The position numbers and the translations under genes are program-made. A DNA stretch of 9,713 nucleotides, from contig CP070790.1 in assembly GCA_020346805.1 (NCBI GenBank), positions 1,362,611-1,372,323 of the forward strand, read 5' to 3'. Positions 7,509 through 9,713 of this stretch are shown in pieces. The notes beneath the pieces were generated by a model. That model did no database searches. It worked only from the letters and a program-made list of their open reading frames with translations, and was not told where the DNA came from. Positions within the stretch are counted from its first letter, which is position 1. Every line of letters begins with the position of its first letter. This DNA comes from Planctomycetota bacterium. Its GTDB lineage: Bacteria > Planctomycetota > Phycisphaerae > UBA1845 > PWPN01.

Positions 7509-8798
7509 TCACCTGGGCAAACCACTGTCATCCAAAATCTGCGGGGAAAGCAGTTTGCCCAGCAGGTAATGTTTCCGATCCGGATACCAGAAGTATACTT
7601 GTCCTTCGAACTCAAAAAGGCTTGGATAAGTGCCTATTTGAGTATGTTGCGAAGGTCCGGTCGATATTCCCCTGTTGTCCGCGATCATTCGGGGCCGGGT
7701 AAACATAACAGGGTGTTGCAGATGTTCAATCTCCCGCCCAACAGCAAGGAATACCGGCCGACGGTTTCTCTTGGAATCGGTGGGACCGATTCCGCCGTTG
7801 GCGTAACCACTGTTGTTATGAAAGACGAGCACAAATCGTCCATCCTTGAGTTTGTATAAGGGGCATGATGCCAAAGGTTGAGGTACTTTGGGGCCGTCTG
7901 GAGTATACCGTAAAGGCTGAGCTTTACACCAGGAGTGGCCGCTGTCGGCCGACAATGCATAATAGATAAATCCCGTTCGCGTCCGCATTACGCAAATCAG
8001 CCGACCATCGCTGAGTTGCTGAAACGTCGGTTCCTGAGCAACGCTGATGGCGGGTATATCAGGACAAGGAACTCTTATACCATGTTCGCCGTCAGGTAAG
8101 GTGGTCACCCGAAGTTTGGTGGGATCCGGTTCGGAAAGGATATTGTCAAAACGAAGGAACCAGATTTCCGAGTCGCGTTCAAACAATCCGCCTTCAGGTT
8201 GAACCTTTCGGCTGGCCCAACGGGTAAAACCGACCATAACATCGCCACCAGGAGTAATAATGGGACACTGATAAACCACCCAGTTCTCGGGGACATCGGG
8301 ATCGGGATGTGAAATTGCCGACTTGCGTATGGGCAAGGTGTGCACCTCGGACCAAGCCAGGCCATCGTCATCCGACCAGCGATACGCCAGCACACCGGTT
8401 GTATCCGCTCTGGCATCCACCACTCCAACATTCTGATTCCAGAAGAGGTACACCCGCCCTGAGTGCGGTACAACAACGGGAAATTGCCAAGAAGCCCTTC
8501 GCCCGCTTTTTCCCGACGGATCACCGGCTAACAATACCGGCTTACTCCAGTTTCTACCCCGGTCGGTGCTTCGGCTCATGACCACCCGTTGATCCGGATC
8601 ATTCTCGTGGAACGCCTGGGTCCAGAAAGCCAGAAAGGTTCGTTTTACAGTAGGCACAACCAGAAAGTGTTGATTGGTGCCTTCGGAACTGCCCGCGCCG
8701 GGAGGAACAAAAACGACGAAGTCAGGATTGCTTATCAAAGCATTGCAACCCACCAGTCCCGAAAACATGAGTAATACCAGCAAAGCATATTTTCGCAT
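7509..8798 (-). CDS. sialidase-like (BNR/Asp-box) lipoprotein (429 aa)
   Basis: The N-terminus MRKYALLVLLMFSGLVGC is a lipoprotein signal with lipobox LVGC and lipidated Cys18. Residue +2 is Asn, not Asp, consistent with the outer membrane. Three Asp-boxes of the form S-x-D-x-G-x-x-W are visible at residues 77-84 (STDRGRNW), 142-149 (SDDDGLAW) and 283-290 (SADSGHSW), which marks a six-bladed propeller of the sialidase superfamily. The segment AQEPTFQQLSDGRLICVMRT (E256, R272) resembles the part of sialidases carrying a catalytic Glu and a carboxylate-binding Arg. The RIP motif that normally supplies the first Arg near the N-terminus is not seen; the equivalent region reads FVPPGAGSSEGTNQHF. 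The protein may therefore be an exo-sialidase of a divergent subfamily or act on another acidic or neutral sugar. It sits between two glycosidase genes on the same strand. Confidence 0.85.
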   Translation of the reverse strand: MRKYALLVLLMFSGLVGCNALISNPDFVVFVPPGAGSSEGTNQHFLVVPTVKRTFLAFWTQAFHENDPDQRVVMSRSTDRGRNWSKPVLLAGDPSGKSGRRASWQFPVVVPHSGRVYLFWNQNVGVVDARADTTGVLAYRWSDDDGLAWSEVHTLPIRKSAISHPDPDVPENWVVYQCPIITPGGDVMVGFTRWASRKVQPEGGLFERDSEIWFLRFDNILSEPDPTKLRVTTLPDGEHGIRVPCPDIPAISVAQEPTFQQLSDGRLICVMRTRTGFIYYALSADSGHSWCKAQPLRYTPDGPKVPQPLASCPLYKLKDGRFVLVFHNNSGYANGGIGPTDSKRNRRPVFLAVGREIEHLQHPVMFTRPRMIADNRGISTGPSQHTQIGTYPSLFEFEGQVYFWYPDRKHYLLGKLLSPQILDDSGLPR

Positions 8799-8896
8799 GA
8801 CAACTCCATATATACCTTTGAAATCAACTGGCCAATACCCACAACCGCATACCCACATAAACCATTTACAGGCTGGTCATGGTAGCCCAATAATAA
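8799..8896 (-). other. 98-nt intergenic gap before the sialidase-like gene
   Basis: The gap holds the sialidase-like gene's ribosome binding site but no convincing terminator or promoter. A TATATA stretch near 8809 is too close to the start codon to be a believable -10 box for a normal leader. An in-frame ATG at 8858 would extend the sialidase-like protein by 20 residues (Cys/Trp-rich) ahead of its lipoprotein signal and has no ribosome binding site. Confidence 0.4.
8804..8807 (-). promoter_or_regulatory. Shine-Dalgarno GGAG deciding the sialidase-like gene start
   Basis: On the minus strand GGAG lies 5 nt before the ATG at 8798. This start places the lipobox Cys at residue 18, the usual position, which supports it over the upstream ATG at 8858. 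Confidence 0.75.
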
Positions 8897-9713
8897 TTAT
8901 CTTCTTGTCCTCCTTTTACTCATGTATCTTCTACTTAAGAGTTTGGTTACCTTTGTTGAGAACTGTTTTTTATAGAATTTACCAATCCGCTCGCGCAGAT
9001 CCGGATTGGTAGAAGCAACAACCAACCGCGTCAGATCGATCCCATCAAGGTCGATCTGCAACTTTGTTCTCCTACACTTCCAGTCAATCTTCCTTACCCC
9101 TCTTGAATTTATTTCAAATACGTCTTTGGGTTTGAGCCAGCCCGGCAGATCGACGGAGATGGCCGCCCCCTTTTTAATCGGTCGGTAAACAGTACCATCA
9201 CGATTATTGGTATACTGCTCATTGACAACTATAAATACCATGGTATCGAGTCCGGATAACAAGGCGCGTACCCAAATCATTTCTTTGGCCTGTATAGGAA
9301 TTTCAACGGGGCAACCGCGGAGAATTAACGGTCCAGCGGTACGCGCCTCCGCTCCCAGTAAACCAATTTCCCGAAACAGAAGTTGGGCATCCGGATCAGA
9401 ATACACACTCGCCGCCCCAACGCCATAAGCAGAAGAACCCTTTCCCTTCTTGGCCGGCGTGTACCACCAGTAGGAAATACCTTTGGCCCCGGCAGCCAAA
9501 GCATAATAAAGCTCAATACGTTTTTCCTGGGGGGTGGGGAAACGGAACTGCTTTTTGTTGTCGTGGTCGATATGGCTGACGGAATAAAGGATGATATGGA
9601 GCGGATTGGGCTCGCAGGCCGACTGGCAAACTCTGCTTACCCCATATATATAAGTCGCCTTAACATAATTCGGCAAACGCTCAGGATACTTTCGATATGC
9701 CTGTCGCAAACGA
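8897..9713 (-). CDS. probable TIM-barrel glycoside hydrolase, C-terminal part only
   Basis: The frame is open through the right edge, so the 5' part of this gene, including its start and most of any catalytic domain, is missing. About 271 residues are visible. The first part, with EKRIELYYALAAGAKGISYWW followed by TP, looks like the last strands of a beta/alpha barrel in retaining glycosidases of the clan GH-A kind, where a Trp on the last strand lines the sugar site. A conserved-looking helix follows (DPDAQLLFREIGLLGAEA). The rest (about LILRGCPVEIP to VVASTNPDL) is beta-rich and probably a C-terminal sandwich like those in beta-galactosidase-type enzymes. The final 27 residues are strikingly basic. 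By position it is the most upstream visible gene of the minus-strand run, 98 nt before the sialidase-like gene. The exact family cannot be named from this fragment. Confidence 0.72.
   Translation of the reverse strand, partial: RLRQAYRKYPERLPNYVKATYIYGVSRVCQSACEPNPLHIILYSVSHIDHDNKKQFRFPTPQEKRIELYYALAAGAKGISYWWYTPAKKGKGSSAYGVGAASVYSDPDAQLLFREIGLLGAEARTAGPLILRGCPVEIPIQAKEMIWVRALLSGLDTMVFIVVNEQYTNNRDGTVYRPIKKGAAISVDLPGWLKPKDVFEINSRGVRKIDWKCRRTKLQIDLDGIDLTRLVVASTNPDLRERIGKFYKKQFSTKVTKLLSRRYMSKRRTRR

Noticed and set aside
7482..7859. Open frame of 125 codons on the + strand opposite the 3' end of the sialidase-like gene
   Set aside because: No family resemblance, and it is antisense to a supported propeller gene.
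8809..8814. TATATA as a -10 box for the sialidase-like gene
   Set aside because: The start site would fall within or beyond the ribosome binding site, and no -35 match is properly spaced.

Overview
The window is a dense block of secreted glycan-processing genes from a Gram-negative bacterium. All four genes whose 5' ends are visible begin with a signal peptide, one of them a lipoprotein signal. The mix of large GH84-like, GH123/DUF4091-like, sialidase-like and phosphodiester-glycosidase proteins, with moderate GC content, is typical of Planctomycetota (Phycisphaerae-like) or other PVC-group polysaccharide degraders. That assignment is an inference: no marker gene is present, and no transporter, regulator, mobile element, RNA gene or CRISPR array was seen.

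Layout. On the + strand, the 3' part of an alpha/beta hydrolase of the dienelactone hydrolase type (1-486, entering from the left edge) is followed after 38 nt by a secreted GH20b-GH84-like hexosaminidase (525-3035). These two converge on a minus-strand run of four genes, with only 28 nt between the facing stop codons. In transcription order from the right edge the run is: the 3' part of a probable TIM-barrel glycosidase (8897-9713, entering from the right edge), a sialidase-like lipoprotein with three Asp-boxes (7509-8798), a CBM9-like/GH123-like (DUF4091) protein (4621-7467), and a phosphodiester glycosidase with a C-terminal SH3-like domain (3064-4515). Gaps between these genes are 98, 41 and 105 nt, which fits one transcription unit. 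Internal promoters cannot be excluded.

Working together. Three of the identifiable families (GH84, GH123, NAGPA-type phosphodiester glycosidase) classically act on N-acetylhexosamine residues, and the fourth has a sialidase-type propeller. The hydrolase at the left edge could remove ester groups. The simplest reading is a catabolic locus for an amino-sugar-rich glycan outside the cytoplasm. The phosphodiester glycosidase with an SH3-like domain raises the less ordinary possibility that the substrate contains sugar-phosphodiester linkages, as in wall or capsule polymers. No gene here was recognised to the level of a named gene symbol.
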